A stretch of DNA of 5,314 nucleotides from Verrucomicrobiaceae bacterium (GCA_947372405.1 CANBTO010000400.1:1-5314); one strand, 5' to 3'. Counted from the first letter of the stretch, positions 1-5,314 are shown. Numbers and translations: made by a program. Notes: generated by a model not told the origin, from the letters alone.

Positions 1-878
1 TCGTTGATGGCGGAAAGCGTGCCCACCGTGCAGGACCGCGAGTAAAGCCCTTCCGCTCCGGGTTCGTCCCAACCGACGACAAGCCGGTTTCTAGCAGCAT
101 CCTTGCCCACCACCACATAGGCCATGCCCTCGCGCGGAGAGGCCACGCCGTGTCCCCTGCGCTGGCCTAGCGTGTAGAGATGCAGCCCGCGGTGTTCACC
201 CATCACCTTTCCGGAAACATCGACGATCTCGCCCGGCGAATCCGGCACGTAGTGGCGGAGGAAATCACTCATCTTCACCTGGCCGAGGAAACAGATGCCC
301 TGGCTGTCCTTTTTCTCCGCCACCGGCAGGTTGAATCGTTTCGCCACCTCGCGGACCTCGGGTTTCAGCATCTCGCCCGTCAGAAAAAGCGCGTGCGCCG
401 CCTGCCGCTGCGTCATCAGAGAGAGGAAATAACTCTGGTCTTTGTTGGGATCAGCGCCCCGCAGGATGGCCGCGGAGCCGTCCGACAGATCGCGCCGCCG
501 CGCGTAGTGGCCAGTCGCCACGTGGTCGAATCCCTGGGAAAGCGCGTAATCAAGAAACACCCCGAATTTCATCTCGCGGTTGCACCACACGTCAGGGTTC
601 GGAGTGATGCCGGAACGGTAGCCCTCGATCAGATATTCCACGATCCGGTCGCGGTAGGAATCGATCAGGTCGATCACCCGGAACTCGATGCCCAGCGCCT
701 TCGCCACGGCGCGCGCGTCCTCAATGTCCTGCTCCCACGGGCAGTCGCCCGGGATGCCCTCGTCGTTGATCCAGTTCTTCATATAGCCGGCCGCCACCTC
801 GTGGCCCTGCTCCACCAGCAGCGCGGCCGCCACCGCGCTGTCCACGCCGCCTGAGAGTCCCACCAGCACCTTCGCCAT
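1..878 (-). CDS. mnmA: tRNA-specific 2-thiouridylase MnmA (3' end outside window)
   Basis: Cytoplasmic enzyme that thiolates C2 of the wobble uridine (U34) of tRNA-Lys, -Glu and -Gln; it adenylates the base and then transfers persulfide sulfur from a cysteine-desulfurase relay. Visible: N-terminal PP-loop SGGVDSA at residues 9-15; NPDVWCNREMKFG with the first catalytic Cys at residue 99; TGHYA shortly after; the tRNA-recognition motif NKDQSYFL with Asp147; GICFLGQ with the second catalytic Cys at residue 196; and LYTLGQRRG in the C-terminal half. The two Cys match E. coli Cys102 and Cys199 in spacing. The frame is open from 878 to base 1, giving about 292 of an expected ~350-380 residues, so the end of the C-terminal beta-barrel is missing. 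The start at 878 is chosen because MAKVLVGLSGG begins right before the PP-loop, as in the family. No Shine-Dalgarno sequence precedes it. It is divergent from yicC. Family assignment is very secure. Confidence 0.97.
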   Translation of the reverse strand, partial: MAKVLVGLSGGVDSAVAAALLVEQGHEVAAGYMKNWINDEGIPGDCPWEQDIEDARAVAKALGIEFRVIDLIDSYRDRIVEYLIEGYRSGITPNPDVWCNREMKFGVFLDYALSQGFDHVATGHYARRRDLSDGSAAILRGADPNKDQSYFLSLMTQRQAAHALFLTGEMLKPEVREVAKRFNLPVAEKKDSQGICFLGQVKMSDFLRHYVPDSPGEIVDVSGKVMGEHRGLHLYTLGQRRGHGVASPREGMAYVVVGKDAARNRLVVGWDEPGAEGLYSRSCTVGTLSAIN

Positions 879-890
879 GGGGAAAGACTG

Positions 891-930
891 GAACATCGGA
901 CATCGAACTTCCAACGTTGAACATCGAAGA
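891..930 (-). repeat. TTCGATGTT-type intergenic repeat, mnmA-side copy
   Basis: A 40-nt sequence, read on the minus strand, lying 12 nt before the mnmA start codon. It matches the stretch 1123-1162 (plus strand), in front of yicC, at 33 of 40 positions without gaps. The longest shared core is GTTGGAAGTTCGAT (902-915 here, 1138-1151 in the other copy). It is built from degenerate TTCGATGTT units. I recall similar repeats scattered between genes in Verrucomicrobiota genomes; that comparison is from memory and was not tested. Confidence 0.8.
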
Positions 931-1009
931 CGAGATCTTTTTCGACCTCCGACTTATTGGCACGCTTATCGAAAGCGCACGTTTCCACAATGATTTCCCC
1001 AAGAGGCAT

Positions 1010-1079
1010 GGCAGAATCATGAACAGCAGAATCATGGAATTCAGATCCAAAAAATGATTCTGCTGTCCATGATTCTGCC
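1010..1079. repeat. Long inverted repeat (26-nt arms, 18-nt loop)
   Basis: Left arm 1010-1035 and right arm 1054-1079 are reverse complements at 25 of 26 positions, separated by 18 nt (1036-1053). Each arm is itself a tandem of two related units about 15 nt apart, each carrying the core GCAGAATCAT (11-mer GCAGAATCATG at 1011-1021 and 1026-1036). In RNA or single-stranded DNA it would form a very stable hairpin. No T-run follows either arm as expected of a terminator, and it lies between divergent genes, so a terminator role is unlikely. It looks like a non-coding dispersed repeat or MITE-like palindrome. Origin is unknown. Confidence 0.85.
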
Positions 1080-1122
1080 GCATCCTTTCCTTTTGGTTCA
1101 GGCTTCACCGCCTTGGGAGCAT

Positions 1123-1162
1123 TTTTCGACGTTCGATGTTGGAAGTTCGATCTCCGGCGTTC
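1123..1162 (+). repeat. TTCGATGTT-type intergenic repeat, yicC-side copy
   Basis: Inverted partner of the copy at 891-930 (33/40 identical, ungapped), ending 11 nt before the yicC start codon at 1174. Together the two copies make an outer inverted repeat around the mnmA-yicC intergenic region. Because the unit has no stop in the yicC frame, it reads through as apparent coding sequence and could wrongly extend the yicC N-terminus. Confidence 0.8.
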
Positions 1163-1173
1163 ATTCTCCGGCC

Positions 1174-2049
1174 ATGCACTCGATGACAGGATTCGGACGC
1201 GGTTCCGCAGCGACGGACGCGTGGCACGCCACCGTGGAGGCCAGCTCGGTCAATCGCAAGCAGGTGGAGGTCGTTGTCCAGGCACCTCGCGAGCTTTCGG
1301 AAATCGACGGTCGCATCCGCAAGGTGGTGCTCGCTCGGGTCTCGCGCGGGCGGGTGCAGGTCTCCATCAATCTCGAACGCGCCAAGGGTGCGTCCGCCGC
1401 CATCCAGTTGGACGTCGCCCTCGCCCGTGCTTTTCATGACGCCTTCATCGAACTCGCTAATGCCGTCGGCCATCCGGTGCTTCCCACCGCATCGGACTAT
1501 CTCCGCCAGCCGGGTATCCTGAACGTCGGCAACGGCGAGATCGACGCCGAGGATGTCTGGCCGGCCATCGAGCCCGCTCTAACGGAAGCGCTCGCCGGCC
1601 TCGCCGCCATGCGGGAAACCGAAGGCTCCCACCTCAGGGAGGACTTCCTCGCCAGGATCGGCACCTTGGTTTCCTTCACAGCGAAAATCGCCGCCGACGC
1701 GCCGAACCGCCTTGTCCGCCAGCGGGAACTGTTAGGAAAGCGGCTGCGCGACGCCGGCCTCGACCTCGATCCCGCGGACGAGCGTGTGGCCAAGGAACTC
1801 GCGCTCTTCGCCGATCGCTGCGACGTCTCCGAAGAACTCACCCGCCTGGATTCCCATTTCTCGAAGTTCCGCGAATATCTCCTAGCCGCCGAGCCGCCCG
1901 GCAGGGCGCTCGATTTCCTCTGCCAGGAAATCTTCCGTGAGTTCAACACCATCGGTTCCAAGGCCAACGACGCCGGCATCGCCCAGGTCATCGTCGAGGC
2001 CAAGACCGAGCTGGAGAAAATCCGCGAACAGGTGCAGAACGTGGAGTAG
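1174..2049 (+). CDS. yicC: YicC/YloC-family endoribonuclease
   Basis: A 291-residue protein of the YicC/YloC family, a metal-dependent endoribonuclease; the E. coli member promotes decay of the small RNA RyhB (known from the family, not visible here). The start is set at 1174 because the family signature SMTGFGR begins at residue 3, as in homologues, and the length fits E. coli YicC (287). The frame is open for 40 more codons upstream, but those translate intergenic repeat. The YicC N-terminal domain spans roughly residues 1-155. The C-terminal DUF1732 domain spans about 205-291 and includes the hallmark LDFLCQEIFREFNTIGSK (246-263) and the typical ending REQVQNVE. In many bacteria yicC precedes gmk and rpoZ, but here no gmk follows; the next gene is an unrelated secreted protein. 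No Shine-Dalgarno sequence is visible. Assignment is secure; the cellular substrate in this organism is unknown. Confidence 0.96.
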   Translation: MHSMTGFGRGSAATDAWHATVEASSVNRKQVEVVVQAPRELSEIDGRIRKVVLARVSRGRVQVSINLERAKGASAAIQLDVALARAFHDAFIELANAVGHPVLPTASDYLRQPGILNVGNGEIDAEDVWPAIEPALTEALAGLAAMRETEGSHLREDFLARIGTLVSFTAKIAADAPNRLVRQRELLGKRLRDAGLDLDPADERVAKELALFADRCDVSEELTRLDSHFSKFREYLLAAEPPGRALDFLCQEIFREFNTIGSKANDAGIAQVIVEAKTELEKIREQVQNVE

Positions 2050-2270
2050 ATGGATTGTTAGAGAATGGCGGTGGATGTTCACCGCGATCCATTACGATCC
2101 ATGCCGCCGCGCTGAAGCGATATGTTCGTGCGCATTGTGCGCGTTTGATGGGCTGCTGATGTCGGCTGGTATGTCTTGCGGGGCATGAATGTTTATCGCG
2201 CTTTTTTTACTATTTTCTTGCTCTAGGCATTGATTTGAATCCAAACCGTAGTGTCGAATAGTCAATCAAT
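2050..2270 (+). other. Intergenic region yicC to collagen-like gene
   Basis: This stretch of 221 nt holds no supportable gene. A 6-bp hairpin (2068-2073 with 2080-2085, loop 6) lies just after the yicC stop but has no T-run, so it is at best a weak terminator. A second small hairpin is GCGCA/TGCGC at 2130-2142. Positions 2190-2240 are clearly more T-rich than the surroundings, with seven T at 2202-2208, and probably hold the promoter of the downstream gene, but no -35/-10 pair stands out. The direct repeat CGATCCAT occurs at 2084-2091 and 2095-2102. Confidence 0.5.
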
Positions 2271-3761
2271 ATGAAGCCAACCATCAATCCACGACATAGC
2301 CTGGGTGTTTTCAACATCATGGGCGGATCCTTCCTTCTCGCGCTTGCATCCATCCATCCCGCATACGCGGTGGACACCGCCAGGGGCAATACAAGCCTCG
2401 GTTATAATGCTTTGCAGGACAACCTTGTTGGCGACAACAACACGGCCATCGGGGAGGGGGCGTTGAAGTCTGACACTTACAACGGAAACACCGCGCTCGG
2501 GACATTCTCGCTCCACGACAATACAAGCGGCTGGCGCAACACGGGCGCAGGGGCTTTCTCGCTCCAATCCAACACGACGGGCCAGTTCAACACCGCCAGC
2601 GGCTGGGGCGCGCTCCGATCCAACACCACCGGCGAAAGCAACGTGGCCCTTGGATATACTTCTCTCCAGGGAAACATCATCGGTGGGTTCAACGTGGCGG
2701 TCGGGGACGGCGCGCTTTATAACGCCACCGGCTCGAGCAACATTGGGATCGGCGAGGACGGCGGATTCAACCTCACCACCGGCAGCAACAACATCTGCAT
2801 CGGCAACAAGGGTGTCGCCGGGGAGTCCGGCATCATCCGGATCGGCTCGAACCTGGTTCACACGGACACTTACCTCAGCGGAGTCGTCCACGGCGATGCC
2901 TCGGGAATGACGGGCATCCCGGCCGGACCTGCCGGGCCAGCAGGGCCTGTTGGCCCCGTCGGTCCGACGGGAGCCACCGGACCGGTTGGACCCATCGGGC
3001 CTGATGGACCAGTTGGAGCGACAGGCCCGGTAGGACCAGATGGCCCTACTGGCGCAACAGGAGCGACCGGCGCGACAGGCCCGGCCGGTGCGGTGGGTCC
3101 ACAGGGGCAAGGCTTCACCTATCAGGGGAACTACTCCGCCGCCACCACCTATGCTTCTTACGACGTAGTGAATTCCAGTGGTTCCATGTATGTCTCGCTA
3201 GCGGACAACAACGCCAACAACGATCCCGCCAGCACTCCTGCATCCTGGTCGATCATGGTGGCCAAGGGCGACACCGGAAACGTAGGGGCCACAGGACCAA
3301 CCGGCCCCGCCGGCCCTGCGGGAGCGACAGGCCCGGCGGGAGCAACAGGCCCGGCGGGCACTCCTGGCACTCCGGGCAGCATCGGCCCGGCGGGACCAGT
3401 CGGCCCCTCGGGAGCGACCGGACCTGCCGGACCTGCCGGCCCTGCTGGTGCCACAGGCCCAGCCGGGCCGGCAGGAACCCAGACATTATTCGGGACGAAC
3501 ACCAACCAGGCGGCGGCGGGCAATGGCGGTACGGGAACACTCGGAGAAATCATTCTCACCGCCGGTTCGGTCGCGAACGGCACTCCTTGCAACGGCCAGA
3601 TCTTGTCAATCAGCCAAAACACGGCGTTGTTCGCGCTGCTGGGAACCACGTATGGTGGAAATGGCACATCAACCTTCGCGCTCCCGGACCTCCGGGCCGC
3701 CGCACCCAACGGAATGACTTACTCCATTCTCACTGTAGGCATCTTTCCATCCCGTAATTGA
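2271..3761 (+). CDS. Secreted collagen-like mosaic protein with C-terminal tail-collar domain
   Basis: A 496-residue protein, probably a trimeric extracellular or surface fibre. Domains in order: Sec signal peptide 1-33 (hydrophobic 13-28, cleavage after AYA); eight tandem 16-17-residue repeats, 40-173, starting N-T/V-x-x-G and resembling YadA/hemagglutinin head repeats; a short neck with GIIRIGSN; collagen block 1, 219-278 (20 GXY triplets); a ~50-residue module, 282-332, with Gly/Trp/Tyr spacing like small carbohydrate-binding (CBM5/12-type) modules; collagen block 2, 333-404 (24 triplets); and a phage tail-collar domain, about 424-475, with [19 protein letters not shown] and FALPDLR, ending in FPSRN. 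The collagen blocks are rich in GPA, GAT and GPV, as in bacterial collagens, which form stable triple helices without hydroxyproline. No membrane anchor, LPXTG motif or beta-barrel is visible, so attachment is unknown. No Shine-Dalgarno sequence precedes 2271; the start is chosen for the complete signal peptide. Function (adhesion, matrix, recognition) is inference. Confidence 0.9.
   Translation: MKPTINPRHSLGVFNIMGGSFLLALASIHPAYAVDTARGNTSLGYNALQDNLVGDNNTAIGEGALKSDTYNGNTALGTFSLHDNTSGWRNTGAGAFSLQSNTTGQFNTASGWGALRSNTTGESNVALGYTSLQGNIIGGFNVAVGDGALYNATGSSNIGIGEDGGFNLTTGSNNICIGNKGVAGESGIIRIGSNLVHTDTYLSGVVHGDASGMTGIPAGPAGPAGPVGPVGPTGATGPVGPIGPDGPVGATGPVGPDGPTGATGATGATGPAGAVGPQGQGFTYQGNYSAATTYASYDVVNSSGSMYVSLADNNANNDPASTPASWSIMVAKGDTGNVGATGPTGPAGPAGATGPAGATGPAGTPGTPGSIGPAGPVGPSGATGPAGPAGPAGATGPAGPAGTQTLFGTNTNQAAAGNGGTGTLGEIILTAGSVANGTPCNGQILSISQNTALFALLGTTYGGNGTSTFALPDLRAAAPNGMTYSILTVGIFPSRN
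2388..2813 (+). repeat. Tandem 17-codon head-type repeats
   Basis: Eight consecutive units of 16 or 17 codons (17,16,17,17,17,17,16,17) plus a final partial unit (NICIGNKG). Consensus is roughly N-T/V-A-x-G-x-x-A/S-L-x-x-N-x-x-G-x-x. The regular N..G..L..N..G spacing suggests one beta-solenoid coil per unit, as in trimeric-autotransporter heads. DNA identity between units is limited, so these are old repeats and not a recent expansion. Confidence 0.85.
2925..3104 (+). repeat. Collagen GXY block 1 (20 triplets)
   Basis: Twenty uninterrupted Gly-X-Y triplets (residues 219-278), mostly [12 protein letters not shown] and GPD, ending GPQ. The DNA is a 9-nt-periodic, GC-rich low-complexity tract. 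The Asp residues of the GPD triplets are the only charged ones. This block carries no Lys or Arg. Confidence 0.92.
3267..3482 (+). repeat. Collagen GXY block 2 (24 triplets)
   Basis: Twenty-four uninterrupted triplets (residues 333-404) beginning GDT GNV and then dominated by GPA and GAT, with a central GTP GTP GSI stretch. The DNA contains near-identical tandem segments such as gcgacaggcccggcggg followed by caacaggcccggcggg, a likely site of slippage or length variation between strains. Confidence 0.92.
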
Positions 3762-3785
3762 CGCCATATGCCGCCGGTGGCGATT

Positions 3786-3801
3786 GCCGCGTCAGCGCGG
3801 C
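3786..3801 (+). other. Small GC-rich hairpin after the collagen-like gene
   Basis: GCCGCG (3786-3791), loop TCAG, CGCGGC (3796-3801): a perfect 6-bp stem 24 nt after the stop codon at 3761. No T-run follows, so it is not a classical terminator, though it could stabilise the transcript end. The rest of the 3762-3898 stretch holds no supportable gene. Confidence 0.45.
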
Positions 3802-3898
3802 CTTGGCCAACTCAAAGTAAACATGCAGGAGGAATTCTCTTCCCCGATGTGCCGAATGTCGCAGATGCGTCCATCACCGGATTCCTCCGCTCTCGAAC

Positions 3899-3940
3899 AA
3901 ACCTGTGCGTTATCGTCATCACGGTGACGCGCAGGTTTTT
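3899..3940 (+). terminator. Strong rho-independent terminator, possibly bidirectional
   Basis: An 18-bp uninterrupted stem (3899-3916 with 3921-3938, three G-U wobbles) closed by a CATC loop and followed by a T-run that starts inside the stem (3936-3940, then GTTT). It would end transcription of the collagen-like gene 138 nt after its stop codon. On the minus strand the same hairpin is followed by TTTGTT, so it can also act weakly on the converging TPR operon, whose last stop codon is about 70 nt away. Confidence 0.85.
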
Positions 3941-3979
3941 GTTTGGGCACGGATAAACGTTTTGCCGGCATCGCCCCGC

Positions 3980-3995
3980 TATCGTGCGGACGATA
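3980..3995. other. Small hairpin after the minus-strand TPR gene
   Basis: TATCGT (3980-3985), loop GCGG, ACGATA (3990-3995): a perfect 6-bp stem 13 nt beyond the stop codon of the exported TPR gene at 4009. It has no T-run on the minus strand and is at most an accessory transcript-end structure. The rest of 3941-4008 shows nothing recognisable. Confidence 0.35.
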
Positions 3996-4008
3996 TGTTC
4001 CGAGTTTC

Positions 4009-4656
4009 CTATTTCTTGTCCGATGCCTCTTTGATCAACCTCGCCGCTTCGTCTTTGAGTATTGGATCCTTGGCGGCAAGGTTGAATGCCTCAATGGCCT
4101 CCGCCTTCTTCGTCGCGGTGTTCTGCAACAGGCGGGATTTTCCCAATCCCAAGTATGCGCGGCTGGTGTATTCCCCGCTCGGATATTGCTTGATGCAATC
4201 CTTGAAGGCAGCCTCCGCTTCCGGCGCTTTTCCAGCCAACAGATTGGCGAGACCGAAGTTGAAGTAGATGCTTTCCTTGGCTTCCAAGGAGGTTGACTGA
4301 AGCATGTCGATCAATTGTTGGAGCCTGTCGGCGGCCTTGTTGTAGTCTTTGGCGCTGAAGGCCACGTCGGCTTCGTGATACAGCCGGTTGAGAGTCGCCG
4401 GTGATACCACAACCTTCATCTGCTCAGGCTTTGGTTCTTCTTTCGCAGTCTTTGGTTTTACTTTCGCAGGCTCCGGCGGATCCGGAATGTCGTCGGGGTT
4501 GAGGAAGCGTGTGGGAACAATTGGAATCGGTATCGGCGGCAGGACTTTTTCCTCCTTCGCCTCGGGGGCGGGATCGGCGGCCCACGCAGGAACGCTGACG
4601 AAGAATGCAACGGCAAATCCAAGTGTCAGTAGTCCAAATGGACCGGGAGTTTTCAT
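4009..4656 (-). CDS. Exported tetratricopeptide-repeat protein
   Basis: A 215-residue protein. The N-terminus MKTPGPFG plus a hydrophobic run (8-22) and AWA-AD at 24-28 gives a good Sec signal peptide cleaved after residue 26, with no lipobox Cys. A Pro/Lys/Glu-rich linker (about 31-79, with PPIPIPIVP) follows, then about three TPR-like helical hairpins, 88-197, with typical A/G/Y/F spacing (for example FGLANLLAGKAPEAEAAFKD at 134-153). It probably scaffolds protein contacts in the periplasm; no partner can be named. The start at 4656 is chosen because it places the signal peptide at the extreme N-terminus. An ATG at 4686 and a TTG at 4704 are in frame; the TTG overlaps the stop of the upstream gene (TTGA) and would permit translational coupling with a longer N-region. 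No Shine-Dalgarno sequence precedes 4656. It is the last gene of the minus-strand unit seen here. Confidence 0.82.
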   Translation of the reverse strand: MKTPGPFGLLTLGFAVAFFVSVPAWAADPAPEAKEEKVLPPIPIPIVPTRFLNPDDIPDPPEPAKVKPKTAKEEPKPEQMKVVVSPATLNRLYHEADVAFSAKDYNKAADRLQQLIDMLQSTSLEAKESIYFNFGLANLLAGKAPEAEAAFKDCIKQYPSGEYTSRAYLGLGKSRLLQNTATKKAEAIEAFNLAAKDPILKDEAARLIKEASDKK

Positions 4657-4700
4657 GTCATCATCGGGATGGGTTGGTGAGAACATGATCAAAGGTTTGT

Positions 4701-5314
4701 TCAATGCTCCTGGTCCCTGAGTTTGGGATTGTCCTTCAAAGCCTTGAGGGTTTCATCGGCGAGTTTTGTGTCTCCCAGTTCCTTCGCGGTCTCCCATGCC
4801 TGCCAGTAGCCGTCCGCGCAGGTATCGGGATATGCCTGATAGGCGATGAAAACCCGTTGGTAAGTGGCATAGGCTGTTTTGAGCAGGTCATCCCGCGCGT
4901 CCTTGGCCTTCGCCTTCGCCGCCTGTTTGCGATAGACTTGGCCAAGCAGAAGGTAGGCCTTTGCGGTGGTTTCGCCGCGGAAGGTCTTGTCGGTGACTAT
5001 CTTGAGTGCGAGTTTTTCGGCTGCATCGAGTCGATCAAGTTCGACGAGCGCCTGAAGTTTGCCGAGGGACGCTTCCTTGAAACGCATGTTGCCCGGGTTG
5101 TTCAAAGCCGCCTCAAACATCCCGAGAGCCCTCTTGGGATGTTTGCGGGCAAGTTCAACATAGGCCAGACCCACAGGACCGGCATCCATGAACGCCGGAT
5201 TCTTGAAGTGATCCGCGAGATATTTGAACATGGATTCCGCGCCATCGAGATCACCGGTCTTGAGTAGGATATCTCCGCAGACCGAGAGTAGGGCGGGACT
5301 GAGAAAGGCGGGAG
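4701..5314 (-). CDS. Tetratricopeptide-repeat protein, C-terminal part (5' end outside window)
   Basis: The frame is open from the right edge to a TGA at 4701-4703, giving 203 visible residues with no signal or membrane segment in this part. It is almost entirely helical TPR-like sequence: units near 4-36 (LLKTGDLDGAESMFKYLADH), 45-71 (LARKHPKRALGMFEAAL), 82-108, 116-162 with a Lys/Ala-rich insertion (130-140), and 166-194 (ELGDTKLADETLKALKD). A Met at 5231 is internal, since the TPR pattern continues upstream of it to the edge. It ends 44 nt before the chosen start of the downstream exported TPR gene, so the two are probably co-transcribed. The size and regularity suggest the tail of a long TPR protein of the kind that organises envelope complexes; that role is inference. 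Confidence 0.85.
   Translation of the reverse strand, partial: PAFLSPALLSVCGDILLKTGDLDGAESMFKYLADHFKNPAFMDAGPVGLAYVELARKHPKRALGMFEAALNNPGNMRFKEASLGKLQALVELDRLDAAEKLALKIVTDKTFRGETTAKAYLLLGQVYRKQAAKAKAKDARDDLLKTAYATYQRVFIAYQAYPDTCADGYWQAWETAKELGDTKLADETLKALKDNPKLRDQEH

Larger units (their letters stand above)
879..1173. other. Divergent intergenic region between mnmA and yicC
   Basis: This 295-nt gap must hold the promoters for both mnmA and yicC. It is largely occupied by the outer 40-nt repeats and the inner 26-nt hairpin. No convincing -35/-10 pair or Shine-Dalgarno sequence could be singled out for either gene. Short open frames on both strands here consist of translated repeat sequence and are not taken as genes. 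Confidence 0.7.

Noticed and set aside
180..854. 224-codon plus-strand open frame opposite mnmA
   Set aside because: It is the antisense shadow of mnmA, whose catalytic motifs are intact; the product is His/Arg/Val-rich with no recognisable domain.
721..1108. Minus-strand open frames of 109 and 120 codons spanning the mnmA start and the intergenic repeats
   Set aside because: Their translations are repeat DNA followed by out-of-frame mnmA; no family resemblance and they conflict with the secure mnmA frame.
879..1173. CRISPR array or riboswitch in the repeat-rich gap
   Set aside because: Repeats are inverted pairs with no regular spacers, and no known riboswitch core was recognised.
2178..2208. 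Possible terminator using the T7 run at 2202-2208
   Set aside because: The bases before the T-run pair only poorly (about 3 bp), so no real stem is supported.
2262..3118. Minus-strand frames of 282 and 82 codons, the latter rich in Gly-Pro, opposite collagen block 1
   Set aside because: GGN-CCN codons reverse-complement to GGN-CCN-type text, so a collagen tract looks collagen-like on the other strand too. The plus frame has the signal peptide and full domain order.
3158..3709. 183-codon minus-strand frame opposite collagen block 2 and the collar domain
   Set aside because: Same antisense effect; no signal or domain, and the plus-strand collar motif is unmistakable.
2271..3761. Prophage remnant, suggested by the tail-collar domain
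   Set aside because: Collar domains are common at the end of bacterial secreted collagen-like proteins, this one has a Sec signal peptide, and no other phage gene is nearby.
3768..3956. 62-codon plus-strand frame after the collagen-like gene
   Set aside because: It runs through the 18-bp terminator hairpin, has no ribosome site and resembles nothing known.
3905..5267. Plus-strand frames of 110-187 codons opposite the TPR genes
   Set aside because: Antisense shadows of two genes with clear TPR periodicity and a signal peptide.

Overview
The window looks like a chromosomal segment of a GC-rich, Gram-negative-type bacterium, most plausibly a member of Verrucomicrobiota. The main hints are the style of the intergenic repeats (TTCGATGTT-type and GGCAGAATCATG-type units), a secreted collagen-like protein ending in a tail-collar domain, TPR proteins with Sec signal peptides, and no good Shine-Dalgarno sequence before any complete gene. 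The taxonomic call is inference from memory and is not proven by any marker here.

Layout: (1) 1-878, minus strand: the N-terminal ~292 codons of mnmA (tRNA 2-thiouridylase), running off the left edge. (2) 879-1173: a divergent intergenic region built from two nested inverted repeats. The outer pair is a ~40-nt repeat (33/40 identical) that forms the immediate 5' leader of both flanking genes. The inner pair is a 26-nt inverted repeat (25/26) able to form a long hairpin. (3) 1174-2049, plus strand: a complete yicC-type endoribonuclease gene. (4) 2050-2270: a non-coding stretch, T-rich towards its right end. (5) 2271-3761, plus strand: a 496-residue secreted mosaic protein made of signal peptide, eight 17-residue beta-type repeats, a collagen block, a small carbohydrate-binding-like module, a second collagen block and a phage tail-collar domain. 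(6) 3762-4008: a convergent intergenic region with a strong 18-bp terminator hairpin. (7) 4009-4656 and 4701-5314, minus strand: two adjacent genes for TPR proteins, the downstream one exported and complete, the upstream one cut by the right edge.

mnmA and yicC are housekeeping RNA-metabolism genes (tRNA wobble-uridine thiolation and RNA decay) and are transcribed divergently. The collagen-like gene is probably a single-gene unit encoding a surface or extracellular fibre. The two TPR genes run towards it and probably form an operon whose upstream part lies outside the window. No RNA gene, CRISPR array, IS transposase or defence system was seen. The most unusual things here are the nested-repeat intergenic region and the mosaic collagen/collar protein.
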